Positions 35,121 to 42,826 of a stretch of 64,000 nucleotides of DNA are shown here, one piece after another. Position 1 is the stretch's first letter. Each line of letters begins with the position of its first letter. The notes under the pieces were generated by a model. The model searched no databases, was not told the DNA's origin, and saw only the letters and a program-made list of their open reading frames with translations. Source of the stretch: Barnesiella sp. (GTDB lineage: Bacteria > Bacteroidota > Bacteroidia > Bacteroidales > Muribaculaceae); contig JAAVEW010000014.1 in NCBI GenBank assembly GCA_014801075.1, forward strand, positions 43,425-107,424, read 5' to 3'. A program made the position numbers and the translations under genes.

Positions 35121-35645
35121 ATGTTGCCGATATTTCTGATAGGATATATGGGCTCAGGCAAGACTACGCTTGGTCGCGGAGTGGAAGCCCGGGCCCATAA
35201 AACATTTATCGACCTCGACGAATACATCGAGGAGCAGACCGGCATGACCGTAAAGGAAATATTCGCGCAGAAAGGGGAGGAGGGTTTCCGACTCATCGAG
35301 CGCGATTACCTGCGTAAACTCGCCCTGACGGAGGATACACTGATAGCCTGCGGAGGGGGCACACCCTGCTTCTTCAACAATATTGACATAATGAACAGAA
35401 GGGGAGTGACAGTGTGGCTCGACGCATCGGTCGACCGTCTGCACGAAAGGTTGTCGCAGGCCCGCAGCAAGCGACCGCTCATAGCCAATCTTGACGACGA
35501 GCAGCTGCGCGCTTTCATTATCGACTCGCTTTCAAAACGCAACCCCTATTACTCGCGGGCGGCACACCGCTTTGATGCCGACCTGCTCGACAACGAGGAG
35601 CAACTCGCCTCGTCGGTCAACCTCTTTATCGAAAGATTCCTGTAA
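35121..35645 (+). CDS. aroK: Shikimate kinase
   Basis: A 174-residue P-loop kinase that phosphorylates shikimate at the 3-OH. Walker A is GYMGSGKTT (8-16), followed by FIDLDEYIEEQTG, the substrate-binding GGEGF-type region (KGEEGFRLIE) and CGGGTPCF. Full length. ATG at 35121 is chosen over an upstream TTG because the family N-terminus begins there. After the stop, CTGTAACAGGT recurs as CTGTAAGAGGT at 35666, another degenerate copy of a stop-containing segment. Confidence 0.96.
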   Translation: MLPIFLIGYMGSGKTTLGRGVEARAHKTFIDLDEYIEEQTGMTVKEIFAQKGEEGFRLIERDYLRKLALTEDTLIACGGGTPCFFNNIDIMNRRGVTVWLDASVDRLHERLSQARSKRPLIANLDDEQLRAFIIDSLSKRNPYYSRAAHRFDADLLDNEEQLASSVNLFIERFL

Positions 35646-35756
35646 CAGGTGTTTCCGAAAGGAAACTGTAAGAGGTCGCTTATCGAAAAGCAAAAATGCC
35701 GGGACAAATCCCGCAGTAAGGAAAAGTATTAAACCAACAAGTCAAACAGTTCTGTC

Positions 35757-36938
35757 ATGGACTCCAATATCTCAGATGTCACTCCGCTGGAGCAGCCCGA
35801 AGTAGTGACAAAGGCCCGCAAACGCATCACCATAGGTGTGCCGCGCAACATTGACGCCTCGGAACGTCGCTTCCCGCTGACGCCCGAGGGGGTGAACCGT
35901 ATCATAGAAAAAGGATATACCGTAAAGATAGAGCACGGCGCGGCCTCGTCAATCCACTACAGCGACAACGCCTACTCCCGACAGGGGGCCGAACTGACCG
36001 ACCGCCACGGAGCGCTCGCCTGCGATATAGTGATAAACCTGTCGACACTCTCACCCGCCGACATACGCAAGATGCGCCGCGGAGCCATGCTGCTGACACT
36101 GCTCTGTCCCGAGCGTCTCGACGCCGAGTCGATAAAGGAACTCCAAAACATGTCGATAATGGCGATAGGTGTCAACCTCATCAGCGACGAGCGGGGCAAC
36201 TTCCCGTTTGCCGATATTCTGGCCGAGATTGACGGTCGAGCCGCCATAGCCACAGCGTCGTCGCTGCTCGCCGACGCCACCACCGGCAAGGGTATTCTGC
36301 TCGGCGGCGTAGCCGGTCTCAACCCGTGCGAAGTGACGGTGATAGGGTCGGGGATAGCCGCGGCGGCAGCCTCGCGTTCGGCCCTCGGACTGGGTGCCAT
36401 AGTGAGAATGTTTGACGACGATGTGTACTCGCTGCGCGCCGCTGTTCGTGATCTGGGCCCCGGTGTGATAGCCTCGTCGCTCCACGAGCGGGTGCTGACA
36501 TCAGCGCTGCGCACGGCCGACGTAGTTATAGCCACCCCCGTGCAGGCCCGGCTCAGCCTCGGTGCCGACGTAGTGGACATAATGAAAAAAGGGGTCATCA
36601 CCTTTGACCTTGATGCACGCCACGGACGCGTGTTCCCCTCGATGCCGACAGTCGACCTTGCCTCGGCCATATCGGAAGTGCGCACCGACGGCCGCCGCGT
36701 GTGCTACGTCAATGCCGGAAGCGCCGTGCCGCGCACCGCAGCGATGGCTCTGAGCAATACGTTCATCACCATGTTTGACTCCGTAATGGCATGTGAAGGA
36801 CTCACCAACGCGCTCAAACTTACCCCCGGATTGCGCCACGGCGTGTTCACCTTCATGGGCAAAATCACCAACCCGCAGGTGGCCCGGAAAGCGGGTTGCA
36901 ACTTCACCGATATAAACATATTCCTGCAGCTGTCATGA
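35757..36938 (+). CDS. Alanine dehydrogenase / NAD(P) transhydrogenase alpha-like protein
   Basis: A 393-residue AlaDh/PNT family oxidoreductase. It has the N-terminal IGVPRNIDASERRFPLTPEG with the Arg and Lys/Glu pattern of the family, then the Rossmann segment VTVIGSGIAAAAASRSALGLGA. The residues ERRFPLTPEGV match alanine dehydrogenase and PntA. PntA usually continues into membrane helices, which are absent here, so an alanine-dehydrogenase-like soluble enzyme is more likely, though substrate residues are divergent. Its stop overlaps the rnhA start (ATGA). Confidence 0.8.
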   Translation: MDSNISDVTPLEQPEVVTKARKRITIGVPRNIDASERRFPLTPEGVNRIIEKGYTVKIEHGAASSIHYSDNAYSRQGAELTDRHGALACDIVINLSTLSPADIRKMRRGAMLLTLLCPERLDAESIKELQNMSIMAIGVNLISDERGNFPFADILAEIDGRAAIATASSLLADATTGKGILLGGVAGLNPCEVTVIGSGIAAAAASRSALGLGAIVRMFDDDVYSLRAAVRDLGPGVIASSLHERVLTSALRTADVVIATPVQARLSLGADVVDIMKKGVITFDLDARHGRVFPSMPTVDLASAISEVRTDGRRVCYVNAGSAVPRTAAMALSNTFITMFDSVMACEGLTNALKLTPGLRHGVFTFMGKITNPQVARKAGCNFTDINIFLQLS

Positions 36939-37573
36939 GAAGAAAATTTTACGTAGTGTGGAAAGGTCACAGCCCCGGCATATATGACTCGTGGGAGGAA
37001 TGTAAGATTCAAATCAACGGTTTTCCGGGCGCGGAATATAAGTCGTTCGACTCTCAGGAAGCAGCCACAAATGCATTTCGCGGTGACTATCAGGAGCAGA
37101 AAGCGCTGCTCCGAAGCATAGCGCGACACCGTCAGGAAACGGTCAATTACGCGGCCATCCCGGAGATAGTGAAGGACAGTATCGCGGTGGACGGCGCGTG
37201 CTCCAAGAACCCCGGCCCGATGGAATATCGCGGCGTGGATGTGATGACCGGAGCTGAGATTTTTCATGTAGGTCCGCTCGCCGACGGCACCAACAACGTG
37301 GCCGAATATCTGGCCTTGATTCATGCCCTCGCTTTCCTAAAACGCACCGGCAACCACACCACCGTAATCTACTCTGACTCGCGCACGGCACTGTCGTGGC
37401 TGCGCAACAGAGGCCACAAATCAAAGCTCGCCCATACCCCCAACAATGCAAAAATATTCGAGATGCTGGAGCGTGCCGACCGCTGGATTCAGACCAATGT
37501 TTCCTACAATCCGGTGCTCAAATGGAACACCGAAGAGTGGGGTGAAATACCCGCCGACTTCGACCGCAAGTAG
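36935..37573 (+). CDS. rnhA: Ribonuclease HI with N-terminal viroplasmin-like hybrid-binding domain
   Basis: A 212-residue protein. The first 45 residues are a caulimovirus viroplasmin-like (RHBD) domain (FYVVWKGHSPGIYDSWEECK) that binds RNA/DNA hybrids. The rest is RNase HI, with acidic residues in AVDGACSKNPGPMEYRG, NNVAEYLALIHAL and IYSDSRTALSWL, and a C-terminal NTEEWGEIPADF. It removes RNA from hybrids during replication and repair. It overlaps the preceding gene by 4 nt (translational coupling). Its stop codon opens a 22-nt tandem repeat. Confidence 0.93.
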   Translation: MRRKFYVVWKGHSPGIYDSWEECKIQINGFPGAEYKSFDSQEAATNAFRGDYQEQKALLRSIARHRQETVNYAAIPEIVKDSIAVDGACSKNPGPMEYRGVDVMTGAEIFHVGPLADGTNNVAEYLALIHALAFLKRTGNHTTVIYSDSRTALSWLRNRGHKSKLAHTPNNAKIFEMLERADRWIQTNVSYNPVLKWNTEEWGEIPADFDRK

Positions 37574-37658
37574 CCCGGCAGAGCGCCGCAATTAGCTCTG
37601 CGAAGTGTTGGAAATAGCCCCGCGAAGCGTTGGAAATAATCCGGCGAAGTAACGTAAA
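37571..37658. repeat. 22-nt tandem repeat, four degenerate copies, starting at the rnhA stop
   Basis: Units start at 37571, 37593, 37615 and 37637. Their first bases are TAGCCCGG, TAGCTCTG, TAGCCCCG and TAATCCGG, and the last three continue with CGAAG and an A-rich end. All four begin with a stop codon, the first being the rnhA stop. A 22-nt period puts the stops in frames 0, 1, 2 and 0. Confidence 0.8.
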
Positions 37659-37668
37659 AAAGAGATTA

Positions 37669-37714
37669 GAACTGCACCCCGAAAGCTCTGTGTACAACTT
37701 TCGGGGTGCAGTTC
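37669..37714 (+). terminator. Rho-independent terminator after rnhA
   Basis: A perfect 17-bp stem (GAACTGCACCCCGAAAG and CTTTCGGGGTGCAGTTC) with a 12-nt loop, followed by ATTTTATG. Confidence 0.9.
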
Positions 37715-38168
37715 ATTTTATGAAAAACGGGGTTGATATTTATAAAAAAAAGATTGAAATCGCATGTTGATAACCGTGTTGAAAAGTGTAGATAATTATT
37801 GAAGAGGTTTTGATAAATAAATTTGGAAAATACCGTTCAATCAATTATTAGTTTTTACATGATAACCGTGCAAATTAGTTGTCGTAAAGATATTACTGCA
37901 TTTTTAAATAGATATTAGTGGGTTTTTCAACAGTTATTTCTCAAAAAGTTATTAACTTTGCACTTTATAAACACTATGTTAATAACGTATCTAACTACTT
38001 TATAGTCATAAGCTAAGGCTGTAGATAACCTGAAAGTAATCCTGACTGCGATATTAATAACTTAAAAAGCAAGTAAAAAGGGTAAAAGTTATTGTCGTTA
38101 TTAACAACCATTATTATTCTTGTTTGGAAAAGAAAATTTTAAAAAAAAATTCAAAATATAAAAATAAA
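37715..38168 (+). promoter_or_regulatory. AT-rich spacer and long leader of nadA
   Basis: A 454-nt non-coding stretch. A -7 element TAACTTTG at 37953-37960 is the best promoter candidate and would give a leader of about 200 nt. The rest is AT-rich with no convincing open frame. I recognise no riboswitch. Confidence 0.5.
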
Positions 38169-39137
38169 ATGACTGTTGACGACAATGCTATCACAACTCC
38201 CGACCCCTATGTTGAGGACTTGAAGAAAGAGATAATAAGACTCAAGGAAGAAAAGGGGGCGGTCATCCTCGCGCACTTCTATCAGAAAGGGGAGATACAG
38301 GATGTGGCCGACTATATTGGCGACTCATTGGCGCTGGCTCAGATTGCCGAGAAAATAGAGGAGCCGGTGATAGTGTTGTGCGGCGTGCATTTCATGGGTG
38401 AGACCGCCAAGATACTCTGCCCCGACAAGACGGTGCTGATACCCGACGCCGAAGCCGGCTGCTCGCTTGCCGACAGCTGTGAGGCCGAGGCGTTCCGCAA
38501 GTTTGTTGAAGCGCACCCCGACCACACTGTCATCTCCTACGTCAACACCTCGGCGGCGGTGAAGGCGCTGACCGATGTTGTAGTCACTTCGTCCAACGCC
38601 CGCGACATCGTGGAGACCTTCGACAAGGATGCCAAACTGATATTCGGTCCCGACCGTAATCTCGGCGGATATATCAACAGCATCACCGGCCGCAACATGT
38701 TGCTGTGGGATGGTGCGTGTCACGTCCACGAGCAGTTCTCGCTTGAGAAGATTGTGGAGCTGAAGAAGCAGTATCCCGAAGCGAAACTTCTGGTGCATCC
38801 CGAGTGCAAGCGTCCCGTAGTGCTGATTGCCGACAAGGTGGGTTCGACCGCCGCGTTGCTCAACTATGCCAAGAGCAGCGACGCGCGTCAGTTTATCGTG
38901 GCAACCGAGAGCGGCATCCTGCATCAGATGAAGAAGGAGTGTCCCGACAAGGAATTTATCGCTGCTCCTCCAATGGACTCGACATGCGGTTGCAACGATT
39001 GCAATTTCATGAAGCTTAACACGCTCGAAAAGCTGCGTAACTGTCTGCGCGACGGCAAGCCCGAAATCCATGTTGACCCCGCCGTTGCCGAGCGCGCCCG
39101 CCGTCCCATAGAGCGCATGCTCGAACTGAGCAAGTAA
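38169..39137 (+). CDS. nadA: Quinolinate synthase
   Basis: A 322-residue [4Fe-4S] enzyme that condenses iminoaspartate with dihydroxyacetone phosphate in NAD synthesis. The three cluster cysteines are in VLCGVHFMGETAK, in the LVHPEC segment or nearby, and in DSTCGCNDCNFMK. It has AHFYQKGEIQDVADYIGDS at the N-terminus. The ATG at 38169 is preferred to a TTG at 38124 because the family begins there and the upstream codons are low-complexity Lys. No nadB or nadC is adjacent. Confidence 0.95.
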   Translation: MTVDDNAITTPDPYVEDLKKEIIRLKEEKGAVILAHFYQKGEIQDVADYIGDSLALAQIAEKIEEPVIVLCGVHFMGETAKILCPDKTVLIPDAEAGCSLADSCEAEAFRKFVEAHPDHTVISYVNTSAAVKALTDVVVTSSNARDIVETFDKDAKLIFGPDRNLGGYINSITGRNMLLWDGACHVHEQFSLEKIVELKKQYPEAKLLVHPECKRPVVLIADKVGSTAALLNYAKSSDARQFIVATESGILHQMKKECPDKEFIAAPPMDSTCGCNDCNFMKLNTLEKLRNCLRDGKPEIHVDPAVAERARRPIERMLELSK

Positions 39138-39141
39138 ATAG

Positions 39142-39249
39142 ATAAGTCTTATAAGTTATATAAATCGTATAAGATATATAAGTCATATAAGTCGTATAAA
39201 ATATATATATATCTTATAAATTTTATAAATCTTATATATCTTACCAAAC
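39142..39249. repeat. 9-nt tandem repeat, about twelve units, between nadA and leuS
   Basis: From 39142 the sequence reads in 9-nt steps: ATAAGTCTT, ATAAGTTAT, ATAAATCGT, ATAAGATAT, ATAAGTCAT, ATAAGTCGT, ATAAAATAT and so on, degrading to TTATAAATC, TTATATATC and TTACCAAAC by 39249. It starts 5 nt after the nadA stop. Confidence 0.85.
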
Positions 39250-39323
39250 TTATCTAACCTGCAAAACTTATCAACCCAATAATTCCCTTAAAAGAAACCG
39301 ACAATAAAAAATATATAACCGAT

Positions 39324-42095
39324 ATGCAATATAATCACAAAGAAATAGAGTCAAAATGGCAGCAGCATTGGAAAGACAATAATGTATATAAATGCGAACC
39401 CGACAGCACACGTCCCAAATATTACGTGCTCGACATGTTCCCCTACCCTTCGGGTGCGGGCTTGCACGTGGGTCATCCCTTAGGTTATATCGCATCGGAT
39501 ATATATTCGCGCTACAAACGTCTCAAAGGTTTCAACGTGCTTCACCCTATGGGTTATGACGCCTACGGCCTCCCCGCCGAGCAGTATGCAATCCAGACCG
39601 GCCAGCATCCCGAAATCACTACCCGCCAAAATATCGACCGCTACCGTTCGCAGCTCGACAAAATAGGTTTCTCCTACGACTGGAGCCGCCAGATCAAGAC
39701 CTGCGATCCGGAGTATTACAAATGGACACAGTGGGCGTTCATTCAGATGTTCAATTCCTACTACGACCTGGCAGCCGACAAGGCAATGCCTGTAGCCGAC
39801 CTCATAGCCCGCTTCGAGAAAGAGGGCAGCAAGGGACTGAAGGCAGCATGCTCCAAGGAACTCGACTTCACTGCCGACGAATGGAACGCAATGACCGAAA
39901 AGGAGAAGAGCGACACGCTTATGAACTATCGCCTGGCCTACCTCGGCAACACGATGGTGAACTGGTGTCCGAAGCTCGGCACCGTGCTTGCCAACGACGA
40001 GGTGAGCGAGGGCGTATCGCTGCGTGGCGGCTACCCTGTGGAGCAGAAACTGATGTATCAGTGGTGTCTGCGCGTATCGGCCTACGCACAGCGACTGCTC
40101 GACGGCCTCAACAACATCGACTGGACCGACTCGCTCAAGGAAACCCAGCGCAACTGGATAGGACGTTCGGAGGGCGCGGAGATGCACTTCAAGATTGACG
40201 GAAAGGATATAGACCTCGAAATATTCACCACCCGCGCAGACACCGTGTTTGGCGTCACCTTCATGGTGCTCGCTCCCGAGAGCAAGTATGTCGACATGAT
40301 TACCACGCCCGAGCAGCGTGCGGCCGTCGACGAGTATCTTGCAGCCATCAAGCACAAGACAGAGCGCGAGCGTATGATTGACAAGAAAGTGACCGGCGTA
40401 TTCACCGGTTCTTACGCTATCAATCCTCTCAGCGGCAAGAAAATTCCCGTGTGGGTGAGTGACTACGTACTCGCCGGCTACGGTACGGGTGCCATCATGG
40501 CCGTGCCCGCCCACGACTCGCGCGACTACGCTTTCGCCCGTCATTTCAATCTGCCGATTATCCCCCTCATCGAGGGTGCCGACGTCAGCGAGCAGAGCTT
40601 CGACGCCAAGGAGGGTACCATCATCAACTCGGCCGGCGAGGAACTTAACCTCAACGGCATGCAGGTGGTCGATGCTATCGCCGCCACCAAGAAATTCATC
40701 GAAGAGAAAGGTATAGGCAAAGTGAAGGTGAACTATCGCCTGCGCGACGCCATCTTCTCGCGTCAGCGCTACTGGGGCGAGCCCTTCCCCGTATATTATA
40801 AGGATGGTATTCCCTGCATGCTCGACGTGGAGAAACTGCCGTTGCTCCTTCCCGAAGTCGACAAGTATCTCCCCACCGAGAGCGGCGAGCCCCCGTTGGG
40901 ACGCGCCAAAAACTGGTGTACGCCCGAAGGCTGGGAGTTTGAGAAATGCACGATGCCCGGTTTCGCCGGTTCGTCGGCCTACTATCTGCGCTATATGGAC
41001 CCCCACAACGACAATGCCCTCGTAGGCAAGGAGGCCAACAGCTACTGGCGCGACGTCGACCTCTACATCGGCGGTACGGAGCATGCCACCGGCCACCTTA
41101 TCTACAGCCGTTTCTGGAACAAGTTCCTCTATGACCTCGGCGTGATATGCAGCGACGAGCCATTCCGCAAGCTGATAAACCAGGGTATGATACAGGGTCG
41201 TAGTAACTTCGTGTATCGTATCAAGGACACCAATACATTCGTGTCATACGGACTCAAGAATCAGTATGACGTAACTCCGATACATGTCGATGTCAACATC
41301 GTGAGCAACGATATTCTCGACACTGACAAGTTCCGCGCATGGCGTCCGGAATTCAACGACGCCGAGTTCATCCTCGAGGATGGCAAGTATGTGTGTGGAT
41401 ACGCTGTTGAAAAGATGTCGAAATCGATGTTCAATGTCGTCAACCCCGACGACATCGTGGACAGCTACGGTGCCGACACATTGCGCCTCTACGAGATGTT
41501 CCTCGGTCCTATCGAGCAGAGCAAGCCGTGGGACACCAACGGTATCGACGGTGTGAGCCGCTTCATCAAGAAACTGTGGAACCTCTTCTACCGCGACGAT
41601 AAGTTCCTCGTCACCGACACCGAGCCCACCAAGGAAGCGCTCAAGTCGATACACAAGCTCATAAAGAAGGTGACCTTCGACATCGAGAACTTCTCCTACA
41701 ACACCTCAATCAGTGCGTTCATGATATGCGTGAACGAACTTACCGCGATGAAATGTACCTCGCGCGCCGTGCTCGAGCAGCTCGTCATCCTGCTCGCTCC
41801 GTTCGCTCCCCACGTGTCAGAGGAACTGTGGCACGCGCTCGGCAACGACACCACGGTGTGTGACGCCGTATGGCCCGAATACAACGAGGAGTATATCAAG
41901 GAGGACACCGTCAACTACGCGGTATCGTTCAACGGCAAGGCGCGTTTCAACATAAGCGTGGCTGCCGGTACCGACGCCAAGGAGGTGGAGAAACTCGCCC
42001 TCGAGGCTGATGGCGCCGCCAAGTGGCTCGAAGGTAAAAATATTGTGAAGGTAATTGTCGTGCCCAACAAGATTGTAAATATCGTGGTGAAATAA
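39324..42095 (+). CDS. leuS: Leucyl-tRNA synthetase
   Basis: A 923-residue class Ia synthetase. The HIGH-type motif is HVGH (48-51) within [16 protein letters not shown], and KMSKS is at 697-701. The CP1 editing domain (about 220-430, with [15 protein letters not shown]) is intact. Slightly longer than Escherichia coli LeuS, as usual for Bacteroidetes. It is preceded by the 9-nt repeat array and followed by a duplication that spans its stop codon. Confidence 0.98.
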   Translation: MQYNHKEIESKWQQHWKDNNVYKCEPDSTRPKYYVLDMFPYPSGAGLHVGHPLGYIASDIYSRYKRLKGFNVLHPMGYDAYGLPAEQYAIQTGQHPEITTRQNIDRYRSQLDKIGFSYDWSRQIKTCDPEYYKWTQWAFIQMFNSYYDLAADKAMPVADLIARFEKEGSKGLKAACSKELDFTADEWNAMTEKEKSDTLMNYRLAYLGNTMVNWCPKLGTVLANDEVSEGVSLRGGYPVEQKLMYQWCLRVSAYAQRLLDGLNNIDWTDSLKETQRNWIGRSEGAEMHFKIDGKDIDLEIFTTRADTVFGVTFMVLAPESKYVDMITTPEQRAAVDEYLAAIKHKTERERMIDKKVTGVFTGSYAINPLSGKKIPVWVSDYVLAGYGTGAIMAVPAHDSRDYAFARHFNLPIIPLIEGADVSEQSFDAKEGTIINSAGEELNLNGMQVVDAIAATKKFIEEKGIGKVKVNYRLRDAIFSRQRYWGEPFPVYYKDGIPCMLDVEKLPLLLPEVDKYLPTESGEPPLGRAKNWCTPEGWEFEKCTMPGFAGSSAYYLRYMDPHNDNALVGKEANSYWRDVDLYIGGTEHATGHLIYSRFWNKFLYDLGVICSDEPFRKLINQGMIQGRSNFVYRIKDTNTFVSYGLKNQYDVTPIHVDVNIVSNDILDTDKFRAWRPEFNDAEFILEDGKYVCGYAVEKMSKSMFNVVNPDDIVDSYGADTLRLYEMFLGPIEQSKPWDTNGIDGVSRFIKKLWNLFYRDDKFLVTDTEPTKEALKSIHKLIKKVTFDIENFSYNTSISAFMICVNELTAMKCTSRAVLEQLVILLAPFAPHVSEELWHALGNDTTVCDAVWPEYNEEYIKEDTVNYAVSFNGKARFNISVAAGTDAKEVEKLALEADGAAKWLEGKNIVKVIVVPNKIVNIVVK

Positions 42096-42140
42096 ATTCT
42101 CGCGTTATAATAATCTTAAATAAATTCCGTTATAACTACA
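42090..42140. repeat. 28-nt tandem duplication spanning the leuS stop codon
   Basis: AAATAAATTC at 42090-42099 (includes the stop TAA 42093-42095) recurs at 42118-42127. CGTTATAA follows in both, with a 2-nt deletion in the second copy. The duplication fills the leuS-rdgB spacer. Confidence 0.8.
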
Positions 42141-42733
42141 TGACAGAAAAGCCGAAAAAACTGGTGTTTGCAACCAATAATCTTCACAAACTTGAAGAAA
42201 TCAGGAGTCTGGCAGGTGATAAGTTTATCATCTGCTCGCTCGCTGAGATTGGTTGTCACGAGGATATACCGGAGACTGCCGATACCATCCGCGACAACGC
42301 TATAATGAAGGCGCGATACGTGGCTGAGAAATATGGTGTCGACTGTTTTGCCGACGACACGGGTCTTGAAGTTGCGACGCTCGGCGGCGCGCCCGGTGTC
42401 CATACCGCCCGCTATGCCTCGGAGCAGGGTCACGACACGATGGCCAACATGAAGCTGCTCCTGCGCAACATGGAGAATGCAGCCGACCGTTCGGCGCGTT
42501 TCGTCACCTGGATTGCCCTTGTAGAGGGTGGTGAGGTCACCACTTTTGAAGGTGTGTGCAACGGCACCATACTGGAGGCGATGGAGGGTGAAGGCGGATT
42601 CGGCTACGACCCGGTGTTCCGTCCAGACGGCTTCGATGTCACTTTTGCTTCCATGACAGGGGAGCAGAAGAATGAGGTGTCGCACCGAGGCAAGGCTACC
42701 CGCAAGCTTATCGACTACCTCGCAGCAAAGTAG
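42140..42733 (+). CDS. rdgB: Non-canonical purine NTP pyrophosphatase (Ham1/RdgB)
   Basis: A 197-residue ITPase-like enzyme that removes dITP/XTP from the nucleotide pool. It has LVFATNNLHKLEEIRSL at the N-terminus, the FADDTGLEV motif, GAPGVHTARYA and GFGYDPVFRP. Full length. It starts 44 bp after leuS. Confidence 0.97.
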   Translation: MTEKPKKLVFATNNLHKLEEIRSLAGDKFIICSLAEIGCHEDIPETADTIRDNAIMKARYVAEKYGVDCFADDTGLEVATLGGAPGVHTARYASEQGHDTMANMKLLLRNMENAADRSARFVTWIALVEGGEVTTFEGVCNGTILEAMEGEGGFGYDPVFRPDGFDVTFASMTGEQKNEVSHRGKATRKLIDYLAAK

Positions 42734-42740
42734 AAACAAA

Positions 42741-42765
42741 AGCCGCGCGACCGCGATCGGCGGCT
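42741..42765 (+). terminator. Possible terminator hairpin after rdgB
   Basis: AGCCGC (42741-42746) and GCGGCT (42760-42765) enclose a further CGCG/CGCG pairing. There is no T-run, so termination is uncertain. Confidence 0.35.
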
Positions 42766-42826
42766 ATCAGGAATTAATACACCGATTAATATCATACAAG
42801 CACATCAATCTCAATCCGAAAAAGTA

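Noticed and set aside
37715..38168. Riboswitch in the long nadA leader
   Set aside because: I could not find a conserved aptamer pattern; the leader is merely AT-rich.
39480..41096. 538-codon minus-strand frame within leuS
   Set aside because: Antisense to the leuS core with HVGH upstream and KMSKS downstream; no protein features.
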